Assembly: GCA_019243075.1 (NCBI GenBank)
Contig: JAFAUV010000267.1
Coordinates: 1-12,202, forward strand
DNA: 12,202 bases
Reading direction: 5' to 3'
From: Bradyrhizobium sp.
GTDB lineage: Bacteria > Pseudomonadota > Alphaproteobacteria > Rhizobiales > Xanthobacteraceae
Both the position numbers and the translations under genes were made by a program. Positions 7,284 through 12,202 of the stretch are shown here, one piece after another. The notes under the pieces were generated by a model that worked only from the letters and a program-made list of their open reading frames with translations, ran no database searches and had not been told where the DNA came from. Positions within the stretch are counted from its first letter, which is position 1. Every line of letters starts with the position of its first letter.

Positions 7284-7553
7284 TTAGTCGACACTGAATT
7301 CGGCGCTGCGGGCCACGTCCTGGCCATGCGCGTTGCGCGCCTGGAGGAAATAAACGCCGGGCGGAAACGCCTTCGGAAGCCTGATCCGCAAGCTGCCATT
7401 CGGCATGGTCGAGGTGATGGTGGTGACGGGCTCGGCCAGCGGGGTGCCGCTCGCCTTGTCGACCAGCAGGACTTTCGCCTTGATCATCAGGTTGCGGTAT
7501 GTCGCGGAGATAACTCGGTTATCGAGTTCAACGAAATTGATGGCTGATTTCAT
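7284..7553 (-). CDS. Small conserved-looking hypothetical protein (89 aa)
   Basis: I do not recognise this protein. From the ATG at 7553 it is 89 residues with no signal peptide or membrane helix. The C-terminal half (SLRIRLPKAFPPGVYFLQAR, then AEFSVD) has the alternating pattern and the PPGVYFLQ turn typical of small beta-sandwich domains. The open frame continues upstream to 7697, but that part overlaps the end of the preceding gene and is Arg/Ser-rich, so I reject the longer start. No good Shine-Dalgarno is seen, although a promoter-like TTGACG-N18-TACCGT lies about 40-70 nt upstream on the same strand. It sits between the 471-codon unknown gene and the cycHJKL operon. It may be a genuine small gene, but the start remains uncertain. 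Confidence 0.55.
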   Translation of the reverse strand: MKSAINFVELDNRVISATYRNLMIKAKVLLVDKASGTPLAEPVTTITSTMPNGSLRIRLPKAFPPGVYFLQARNAHGQDVARSAEFSVD

Positions 7554-7592
7554 GCGGCAGGCAGGCAATTCACAACGGGATTCACGCCCACG

Positions 7593-7622
7593 ACGGTACG
7601 TGGCCGCCTGACCCGCCGTCAA
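7593..7622 (-). promoter_or_regulatory. Possible sigma-70-like promoter for the 89-codon gene
   Basis: On the minus strand TTGACG (7622-7617) and TACCGT (7598-7593) are separated by 18 nt and lie upstream of the ATG at 7553. The -35 is good, the -10 is poor, and a chance match is possible in a window this size. Confidence 0.25.
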
Positions 7623-7656
7623 CCGGAAATTGAATCGGCAAAATTCGACTTTTGTT

Positions 7657-9072
7657 CTAGCTTGCGCGCGACGGCTTGTGCTCGACGGTGAGCGCATTGT
7701 CGACGGCCCGGCTCATCAGCGAGGCATATTCGCGCCCAAACAGCACCTCGCAGAAGCGGATGGCGGCATTGGCCTGCGCCTGGCGGTACGCCCGCGCCCT
7801 GACATCGCCGGCGCGCAGCGACTGAACCAGCGCTTCCGTCGCCTTCTCGACATATTGCTGCAGATCGGAATAGGTCCGAAGCGTCACCTCGTTGATCGCA
7901 AGCTCGCTTGCATAGGTGCGGCAAACCGCGACGAACCCGATCAGAGCGGCGGCGTCGTCGACCTCGGTCGAGTCGATCCTGGCGCCGGCCACAATATCCT
8001 TGTCGGAGCGCTGGCGCAGGATGCGGCGGACGCGGCCGGGCACGCTGTCGATTTCCGATTGCAGCGTGTTGGAGATTTCGGCGCGGATCGAGGCGAGCTG
8101 CCGTCCCCACGTCGAATCCTGGCGCAGGTCGAGCTCGGTGCGCAGCCCCCGCACCCCGTCATGCAACGCCTTGAGGTTGTCGGGAACAGCGCCGAACTTG
8201 CCGCGCCTGATATCGGTCCGCAGCGTGAGGGCGAGGCAAAACAGGTCGTGCAGGGCGATGGTCACTGCCATGCCATAGGGCGTGGCGGCGACGCGCACTT
8301 CATCGTCGGACGCTGCCATGCGGATGGCCATGCGGATGACCTGCCAGGGCGATGCCAGGCGCTGCACCAGAAGCGACAACGCGAACGGCAGCAGCTGCGG
8401 GCTCTGCAAGGTCGGGATGTTCAGCGCCTCGCAGGTCGAGGCCACCTGCGAATCCCCGAACACGCGCAGCGACATCGGCAGCCGGCCGGCCAGCGTATCG
8501 ATCGCCTCGCGGGCCTGCAGCACCGAACCGATCGGCAGCAGGTCCTCGATCACATTGGGCGCGCCGATGCGGGCGAGCGCGCGCTGGTTGCCGCCGCCGG
8601 TCGGCGAGGTGACCTGAAAAATCGCCTCCGCCACGGCGAGCTGCAGCTTGCGCAGCGCGGCTTCCGGCGGCTCACGCTCATCTGGCATGGCGCCCAACAG
8701 CTTCTCGAACTCATAGATCTGGTCGGGCGCGCCGTCGCGGATCAGCCACTGCCACACCGGCAGGATCGAGGAGCGGCGGATCTGCCCTGGGCGCATCGGA
8801 ACATTGCCGTCGACCAGGAACGGTTCGAGCGGCCGGAACAAATGCCGCGCCACATCCTCGATGCGCGGCTTCGGCCCGTCCTCGGTCTCGTCGGCCGTCT
8901 TGTCCTCGGTTTTGCGCGCGACCTTGCGTAACTGCTCCAGCACGAGGGTGGCGACCGCGGTGTCCTTGCCTCGTTCGATGGCGCGCTCGAATTCCCGCAT
9001 CAGCAGCGCCTGCGATTGCGGCGGAAGCTGCCCGAGATACTCCCTCAGCCGCTCGGTCGATGTCTGGCCCAT
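7657..9072 (-). CDS. Protein of unknown function (471 aa), predicted soluble and helical
   Basis: I cannot assign this protein to a family. Its 471 residues have no signal peptide and no convincing membrane helix; the most hydrophobic stretch, about 270-290 (MAVTIALHDLFCLALTL), is short and mixed. The N-terminus (MGQTSTERLREYLGQLPPQS) is helical. A charged linker rich in Lys/Glu/Asp/Thr lies at about 52-68, and most of the rest reads as amphipathic helices, with REFERAIERG near 26-35. The codon pattern matches the neighbours and the frame is intact over its full length, so it is a real gene. It lies 124 nt after feuQ and before cycHJKL on the same strand. It is probably cytoplasmic. No active-site motif, NTP-binding loop or metal site is visible. 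The ATG at 9072 lacks a clear ribosome site, leaving the start somewhat open. Confidence 0.85.
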   Translation of the reverse strand: MGQTSTERLREYLGQLPPQSQALLMREFERAIERGKDTAVATLVLEQLRKVARKTEDKTADETEDGPKPRIEDVARHLFRPLEPFLVDGNVPMRPGQIRRSSILPVWQWLIRDGAPDQIYEFEKLLGAMPDEREPPEAALRKLQLAVAEAIFQVTSPTGGGNQRALARIGAPNVIEDLLPIGSVLQAREAIDTLAGRLPMSLRVFGDSQVASTCEALNIPTLQSPQLLPFALSLLVQRLASPWQVIRMAIRMAASDDEVRVAATPYGMAVTIALHDLFCLALTLRTDIRRGKFGAVPDNLKALHDGVRGLRTELDLRQDSTWGRQLASIRAEISNTLQSEIDSVPGRVRRILRQRSDKDIVAGARIDSTEVDDAAALIGFVAVCRTYASELAINEVTLRTYSDLQQYVEKATEALVQSLRAGDVRARAYRQAQANAAIRFCEVLFGREYASLMSRAVDNALTVEHKPSRAS

Positions 9073-9196
9073 GCGCGCGATGATGCGGATTTCAGTGGCG
9101 GGAACGGCATCAGGATGCCTCCGGCGGTCAGGATAGCGGCCGCGGCGTTAAGAAGTCCTTTAGTAATTGGGAAATGTGCGTCGTGGTTGAGGCCGG

Positions 9197-10573
9197 TTAA
9201 ATACCGGGAAGCACCAATTCCGCCCGCAAACCCCCGATCGGTGCACTGCCGAGCGCAAGGCTGCCGCCGTAAAGCGCGGCGAGATCGGTGACGATCGATA
9301 GCCCGAGGCCCGAACCCGGCTTGGATTCATCGAGCCGCTGGCCGCGGCGCGACACTTGCGCGCGCTCGGCGGCCGACAGTCCCTGCCCGTCATCGTCGAC
9401 GAGGATGCGCAGCGTCGGGCTTGCGCCGGGCTCCGTCGGCCGCTCCACCAGCGCATCGACGAAGACGCGCGATGACGCCCATTTGCAGGCGTTGTCGACG
9501 AGATTGCCGGCCATTTCCTCCAGATCCTGCCGCTCGCCGCGGAATTTTGCCTTCGGGTCGGCCTTGATTTCGATGACGATGCCGCGGTCGCGATGGATCT
9601 TTTCCATGGTCCGCTGCAGAGCCTCGAGCGCGGGCGCGACCTCGGTCACGGTGCCGACGATGGTGAGGCGTGCGGCAATGCGCGCGCGTTCCAGATGATG
9701 GGCGACCTGGTCGCGCATCACATCGGCCTGCTCCATGACCTTGTGGGCGAACGGATCGGCGCCATGGGCGCCGGCCTCGTTCACGATCACCGACAGCGGC
9801 GTCTTGATCGCATGCGCGAGATTGCCAACATGGGTGCGCGCGCGCTCGACGATCTCGCGATTGGCGTCGATCAGCGCGTTGGTCTCGCGGGCGAGCGGCG
9901 CGATCTCGACGGGAAACTCGCCCTCCAGCCGTTCGGCGCGGCCGGAGCGGATATCGGCGATCGATTCCGAGATGCGCTTGAGCGGCGCAAGGCCGAAGCG
10001 GACCTGGAAGATGGTGGTCAGCAACAGCACGATGCCGAGCGCCGTGAACGTGCCGCCGAGATAATAGTCGAAGCTGCGCGTCTCGTCGAAGATTTCCGAG
10101 GCATCGCCGGCGACGCCGACCAGGAATTTGCCATCGGCGCCGAGGTCGACCGGCCGCTCCACCATGCGCAGGTTCTGGCCTTCCGGACCCTCGACATAGC
10201 CGACGCGCACGCCGGCGGCGGAAAGCTCGATGCCGCGGTCTTCCAGCTTCGGCAGTTTCTTGTCCCACAGCGAGCGCGAGGCGCGCAGGTCGGCTTTCTC
10301 GGAATCGGTGCGGGTGATCTGCCAGTACCAGCCGGACAGCGGCAGCTCGAACAAGGGCTCGCCGAGCGACTGGAACTGCCGGTCGGGCGGCTCGTCCGGG
10401 GTTGCGACCTCGGCGATCAGGGTGCGCAGATAGAGGTTGAGCCTGCGGTCGAAGGCGCGCTCGGTGGCGTTCTTGTAGACCGAGGACAGCACGAAGCCGG
10501 TGATGACCAGGATCACCAGCACCCAGGCTGATGCGGAGAAGAACAGCCTGACGGCAAGCGAGTTGCGGCGCAT
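9197..10573 (-). CDS. feuQ: FeuQ/PhoQ-like sensor histidine kinase
   Basis: This membrane sensor kinase of 458 residues pairs with the regulator encoded just before it. Domains in order: membrane helix 1 (about 10-31), a periplasmic sensor of about 140 residues (including SLGEPLFELPLSGWYWQITR), helix 2 (about 172-194), HAMP (about 190-244), then the H-box NLAHAIKTPLSV with phospho-acceptor H254. The N-box is GNLVDNACKWA (about 355-365), G1 is DDDGQGL and G2 is GSGLGLSIV (about 420-428), so the catalytic core is complete. The gene begins 10 nt after the feuP stop. The name rests on the pairing with a FeuP-type regulator and on position upstream of cycHJKL, as in Rhizobium leguminosarum. In Sinorhizobium meliloti FeuPQ responds to osmotic conditions and controls cyclic glucan export. 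Whether the role is the same here is inferred. Confidence 0.88.
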   Translation of the reverse strand: MRRNSLAVRLFFSASAWVLVILVITGFVLSSVYKNATERAFDRRLNLYLRTLIAEVATPDEPPDRQFQSLGEPLFELPLSGWYWQITRTDSEKADLRASRSLWDKKLPKLEDRGIELSAAGVRVGYVEGPEGQNLRMVERPVDLGADGKFLVGVAGDASEIFDETRSFDYYLGGTFTALGIVLLLTTIFQVRFGLAPLKRISESIADIRSGRAERLEGEFPVEIAPLARETNALIDANREIVERARTHVGNLAHAIKTPLSVIVNEAGAHGADPFAHKVMEQADVMRDQVAHHLERARIAARLTIVGTVTEVAPALEALQRTMEKIHRDRGIVIEIKADPKAKFRGERQDLEEMAGNLVDNACKWASSRVFVDALVERPTEPGASPTLRILVDDDGQGLSAAERAQVSRRGQRLDESKPGSGLGLSIVTDLAALYGGSLALGSAPIGGLRAELVLPGI

Positions 10574-10583
10574 GCCCGCTAGT

Positions 10584-11255
10584 TTATGCTCCCGCAGGGG
10601 GCGGCGTCAGCAAATATCCGAGGCCGCGGACGGTCTGGATGATGTCGACATCCAGCTTCTTGCGGATGCGGCCGACGAACACCTCGATGGTGTTGGAGTC
10701 GCGGTCGAAGTCCTGGTCGTAGAGATGCTCGACCAGCTCCGTGCGCGACACCACGCGGCCGGTGTGATGCATGAGATAGGCGAGCAGCCGGTACTCGTGC
10801 GAGGTCATCTTCACGGGGTTGCCGGCGACGCTGACCTTGCCAGTGCGGGTGTCGAGCGACACCGGGCCGCAGGTGAGCTCGGACTGGGCGTGGCCGGCCG
10901 AGCGGCGCAGCAAGGCGCGGATCCGCGCCAGCACTTCTTCGAGATGGAACGGCTTTGCGACGTAGTCGTCGGCGCCAGCGTCGAAGCCCTGCACCTTGTC
11001 GCTCCAGCGATCGCGCGCGGTGAGGATCAAGACCGGCATCACGCGCTTGTTGCGGCGCCAGGCTTCCAGCACGGAGATGCCGTCCATCTTCGGCAGGCCG
11101 ATATCCAGCACCACGGCATCGTAGGGCTCGCTGTCGCCCAGATAGTGCCCCTCCTCGCCGTCGAACGCCCGATCGACCACATATCCGGCATCGCTCAGCG
11201 CCGTCGTAAGCTGGCGATTGAGATCCGGATCGTCCTCAACGACGAGCAAACGCAC
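10584..11255 (-). CDS. feuP: FeuP-like OmpR-family response regulator
   Basis: This is the DNA-binding partner of FeuQ, 223 residues from the GTG at 11255. The receiver has the acidic pair D8/D9 (LLVVEDD), phospho-acceptor D51 (VVLDIGLPKMDG), T79 (LILTARD) and K101 (YVAKPFH). The winged-helix domain covers about 125-218 (KMTSHEYRLLAYLMHHTG; DSNTIEVFVGRIRKKL; QTVRGLGYLLTP). EEGHYLGDSEPYDAVVLDIG and HLYDQDFDRDSNTIEVFVGR match my memory of FeuP proteins of rhizobia. An open frame extends to a TTG at 11267, but a GGAGG with 5-nt spacing makes the GTG at 11255 the better start and yields the family-typical N-terminus. A TGTTCA-N5-GGTTCA direct repeat upstream may be its own binding site. feuQ follows after 10 nt. 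Confidence 0.9.
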   Translation of the reverse strand: MRLLVVEDDPDLNRQLTTALSDAGYVVDRAFDGEEGHYLGDSEPYDAVVLDIGLPKMDGISVLEAWRRNKRVMPVLILTARDRWSDKVQGFDAGADDYVAKPFHLEEVLARIRALLRRSAGHAQSELTCGPVSLDTRTGKVSVAGNPVKMTSHEYRLLAYLMHHTGRVVSRTELVEHLYDQDFDRDSNTIEVFVGRIRKKLDVDIIQTVRGLGYLLTPPPAGA

Positions 11256-11260
11256 CGTTG

Positions 11261-11265
11261 CCTCC
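11261..11265 (-). promoter_or_regulatory. Ribosome binding site deciding the feuP start
   Basis: On the minus strand GGAGG lies five nt before the GTG at 11255-11253. This is close to ideal and overlaps the alternative upstream TTG, which it therefore argues against. Confidence 0.75.
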
Positions 11266-11297
11266 AAAGCTGAACTGCACCAATTGCGCCATCAAGA

Positions 11298-11329
11298 TGA
11301 ACCCGGCAGGCGTGAACCGCTCATGAACA
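11298..11329 (-). promoter_or_regulatory. PhoP-box-like direct repeats upstream of feuP
   Basis: On the minus strand TGTTCA (11329-11324), five nt, and GGTTCA (11318-11313) form a direct repeat with 11-bp period, the geometry of the PhoP box (T/G)GTTTA-N5-(T/G)GTTTA. A third GGTTCA lies at 11303-11298. The repeats are about 45-75 nt before the feuP GTG, where autoregulation by an OmpR-family regulator would be expected. Assignment to FeuP is inference. Confidence 0.45.
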
Positions 11330-11333
11330 GATT

Positions 11334-11363
11334 AAATAACGCCATGTTACTTTTTGTTCACAA
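11334..11363 (-). promoter_or_regulatory. Possible feuP promoter in an AT-rich block
   Basis: TTGTGA (11363-11358) and TTATTT (11339-11334) on the minus strand are 18 nt apart, within one of the few AT-rich blocks of the window (about 11328-11372). Transcription would start at about 11327, placing the PhoP-like repeats at or just after the start site. Both hexamers are imperfect. The remainder of the gene-free stretch, up to the small gene at 11523, shows nothing definite. Confidence 0.3.
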
Positions 11364-11522
11364 AGGGTTTTCGGTGCTTCGATCAGGCTTTGACAGGGGC
11401 TGCGCCGGAACGCTCGACAGCGTCGATTTAGCGGCTAATCGGTCGCGTTGGAAGACCTTAAAGCGGCGCGCTATCCGGGCCGCAATTTTGGACGTGACGC
11501 GCGCCTTTTCCAGGTGCGGACG

Positions 11523-11684
11523 CTAGGTGCGGAAGAACACAAACCAGACCACGGCCAGGATCAAGACGGCGAGCCCGGTGGAAGCGGCGAGCAGCGCGAG
11601 CACCGATGGGCCCGGCTCGGCCTGACGCGCCTGGGTCGGAGTTTCGACAATGCGGTTGCGGTCCTGTTCTCTCGTCGTCGCCAT
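11523..11684 (-). CDS. Small single-span membrane protein (53 aa), unknown function
   Basis: From the ATG at 11684 to a TAG at 11523-11525, minus-strand translation gives 53 residues: a polar, charged N-terminus (MATTREQDRNRIVETPTQAR) and then one hydrophobic helix at about 28-51 (VLALLAASTGLAVLILAVVW), ending FFRT. The layout suggests the polar N-terminal half in the cytoplasm or periplasm and a C-terminal membrane anchor. GAGG lies five nt before the ATG. An EcfG-type promoter GGAAC-N16-CGTT ends about 69 nt upstream, which makes this a likely general-stress gene. It is divergent from ku. The function is unknown, and I do not recognise a family. The good ribosome site, clean membrane helix and promoter together support it as real despite its small size. 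Confidence 0.72.
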   Translation of the reverse strand: MATTREQDRNRIVETPTQARQAEPGPSVLALLAASTGLAVLILAVVWFVFFRT

Positions 11685-11718
11685 GGTGACCTCGTTGGCT
11701 GGCTGTGACGCATCAACT

Positions 11719-11734
11719 CCGCGAGCCCTCGCGG
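11719..11734. repeat. 7-bp hairpin in the leader of the small gene
   Basis: CCGCGAG (11719-11725) and CTCGCGG (11728-11734) are exact reverse complements separated by two bases, so at most six pairs close a short loop. The hairpin lies in the predicted 5' UTR of the 53-codon gene, about 35 nt before its ATG, and outside the ribosome site. Confidence 0.35.
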
Positions 11735-11752
11735 CAGCCGGACATGGAAGCC

Positions 11753-11777
11753 AACGCCTTGCGCTAAGCGATGTTCC
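11753..11777 (-). promoter_or_regulatory. EcfG-type general stress promoter
   Basis: On the minus strand GGAAC (11777-11773) and CGTT (11756-11753) are separated by exactly 16 nt, matching the alphaproteobacterial EcfG/RpoE2 consensus GGAAC-N16/17-CGTT. It points towards the 53-codon gene, with a predicted 5' UTR of about 60 nt. A random match on either strand anywhere in a window this size is expected at roughly 0.2, but the match lies precisely in a gene-free upstream region. Confidence 0.6.
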
Positions 11778-11832
11778 GGTTCTGGTACCCTTTCTCGCTC
11801 GGCTTTGCGCCGCACACTCGGGTACGAACCGG
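11776..11832. repeat. Long imperfect inverted repeat between the small gene and ku
   Basis: CCGGTTCTGGTACCC (11776-11790) pairs with GGGTACGAACCGG (11820-11832) over 13 bp with a 2-nt bulge (TG). The 29-nt interior holds a smaller CGGC...GCCG stem. It sits in the ku upstream region and its left arm touches the EcfG -35 element of the divergent small gene. No T-run follows on either strand. It could be a structured RNA element or a decayed mobile or palindromic repeat. Confidence 0.45.
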
Positions 11833-11872
11833 CAACGGTTAACGCCATTGGCGAATTAAGCCTCTACTTCGC

Positions 11873-11900
11873 TTGTGGTTAAGCAACCGAGTGCTATCCT
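11873..11900 (+). promoter_or_regulatory. Possible ku promoter
   Basis: TTGTGG (11873-11878) and TATCCT (11895-11900) are separated by 16 nt on the plus strand, 35 nt before the ku ATG. Each hexamer matches the sigma-70 consensus only in part. No EcfG motif is present on the ku side. Confidence 0.3.
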
Positions 11901-11935
11901 CAAAACTTGTCCTGTAGCGTATTCGGAGTTTGCCA

Positions 11936-12202
11936 ATGGCCCCCCGCGCCAACTGGAAAGGCTTCCTGCGGCTGTCGCTCGTGACCTGCCCGGTCGCGCT
12001 GTATCCCGCCACCTCCGACACGGAAAAGGTCTCGTTCAACCAGATCAACCGCAAGACCGGCCACCGCATCAAATATTCCAAGGTCGACGCCGACACCGGC
12101 GAGGAAGTGGCCAATGAGGACATCGTCAAGGGCTACAAGGTCGACACCGACACCTACATCGAGGTCACCAGGGAAGAGCTCGACGACATCGCGCTGGAAT
12201 CG
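11936..12202 (+). CDS. ku: Bacterial Ku, non-homologous end-joining DNA-end-binding protein (N-terminal part)
   Basis: Bacterial Ku forms a homodimeric ring on double-strand DNA ends and recruits the ligase LigD for end joining. The window contains the first 89 codons, in frame to the edge. The typical Ku N-terminus is clear: MAPRANWKGFLRLSLVTCPV, followed by LYPATSDTEKVSFNQINRKT, HRIKYSKVDADTGEE and VKGYKVDTDTYIEV, all part of the Ku core beta-barrel. The ATG at 11936 has GGAG seven nt upstream. It is the only plus-strand gene and is divergent from the 53-codon membrane protein gene. LigD is not visible here and may lie downstream or elsewhere. Bradyrhizobium strains often carry more than one ku, so this may be one of several copies. 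Confidence 0.95.
   Translation, partial: MAPRANWKGFLRLSLVTCPVALYPATSDTEKVSFNQINRKTGHRIKYSKVDADTGEEVANEDIVKGYKVDTDTYIEVTREELDDIALES

Noticed and set aside
7554..7697. N-terminal extension of the 89-codon protein
   Set aside because: It overlaps the 3' end of the 471-codon gene in another frame and reads as Arg/Ser-rich sequence with no ribosome site.
198..10531. Long plus-strand open frames opposite the genes (for example 1605-2825, 3459-4508, 4602-6053, 5986-7287, 7630-8931, 9593-10531)
   Set aside because: Their products are Arg/His/Gln/Asp/Ala-rich with no domains, and they lie exactly antisense to well-identified genes. They are GC-driven shadow frames.
11256..11267. TTG at 11267 as the feuP start
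   Set aside because: The GGAGG site overlaps this codon and is ideally spaced for the GTG at 11255, which also gives the family-typical first residues.
11418..11442. Small bulged palindrome around TAGCGGCTA between the small gene and feuP
   Set aside because: Only short discontinuous pairing is possible and there is no T-run. It is not distinguishable from chance.
11776..11832. tRNA-like gene in the ku upstream region
   Set aside because: Although GGTTCGTACCC-like sequence and nested stems suggest a T-arm, no acceptor stem, D-arm or anticodon arm can be formed.

Overview
The window looks like chromosomal DNA from a high-GC alphaproteobacterium of the Bradyrhizobium/Nitrobacteraceae type. 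The evidence is the protein sequences themselves, the GC-rich codon use with long antisense shadow frames, and the gene order: a FeuP/FeuQ-like two-component pair, then cytochrome c maturation genes cycHJKL (ccmI-ccmE-ccmF-ccmH), then a DegP-type periplasmic protease, then a second two-component pair. feuPQ close to cycHJKL is a known rhizobial arrangement. Apart from the Ku gene at the right edge, every gene lies on the minus strand, so the biological reading order runs from right to left.

Layout in reading order. At the right edge a bacterial Ku gene (plus strand, cut by the window) begins at 11936. Divergent from it is a 53-residue membrane protein gene (11523-11684) with a well-formed EcfG-type general-stress promoter (GGAAC-N16-CGTT) upstream. 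Next comes feuP (GTG start at 11255, decided by a GGAGG ribosome site) and feuQ, 10 nt apart. They are followed by a 471-codon gene of unknown function and a small 89-codon unknown gene. Both lie between feuPQ and the cytochrome c operon. A perfect 18-bp palindrome lies in the gap before ccmI.

ccmI, ccmE, ccmF and ccmH are packed with gaps of 10, 0 and 3 nt and form one operon for haem delivery and ligation to apocytochrome c. degP follows after a 195-nt gap and has a complete His/Asp/Ser triad and two PDZ domains. A structured 280-nt interval containing a clear intrinsic terminator separates degP from an OmpR-family response regulator. That regulator overlaps the start of its sensor kinase by 17 nt, and the kinase runs off the left edge.

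Functionally the window is an envelope-biogenesis and envelope-stress neighbourhood: two sensor/regulator pairs flank periplasmic haem-protein assembly and periplasmic protein quality control, with a stress-linked small membrane protein and a DNA-repair gene at one end. I see no phage, IS element, CRISPR, tRNA or rRNA. No wholly new system is evident. The items most worth following are the EcfG-promoted small protein, the hairpin-rich degP-regulator interval, the unknown 471-residue protein, and the two operator-like sites (a direct repeat before feuP and a palindrome before ccmI).
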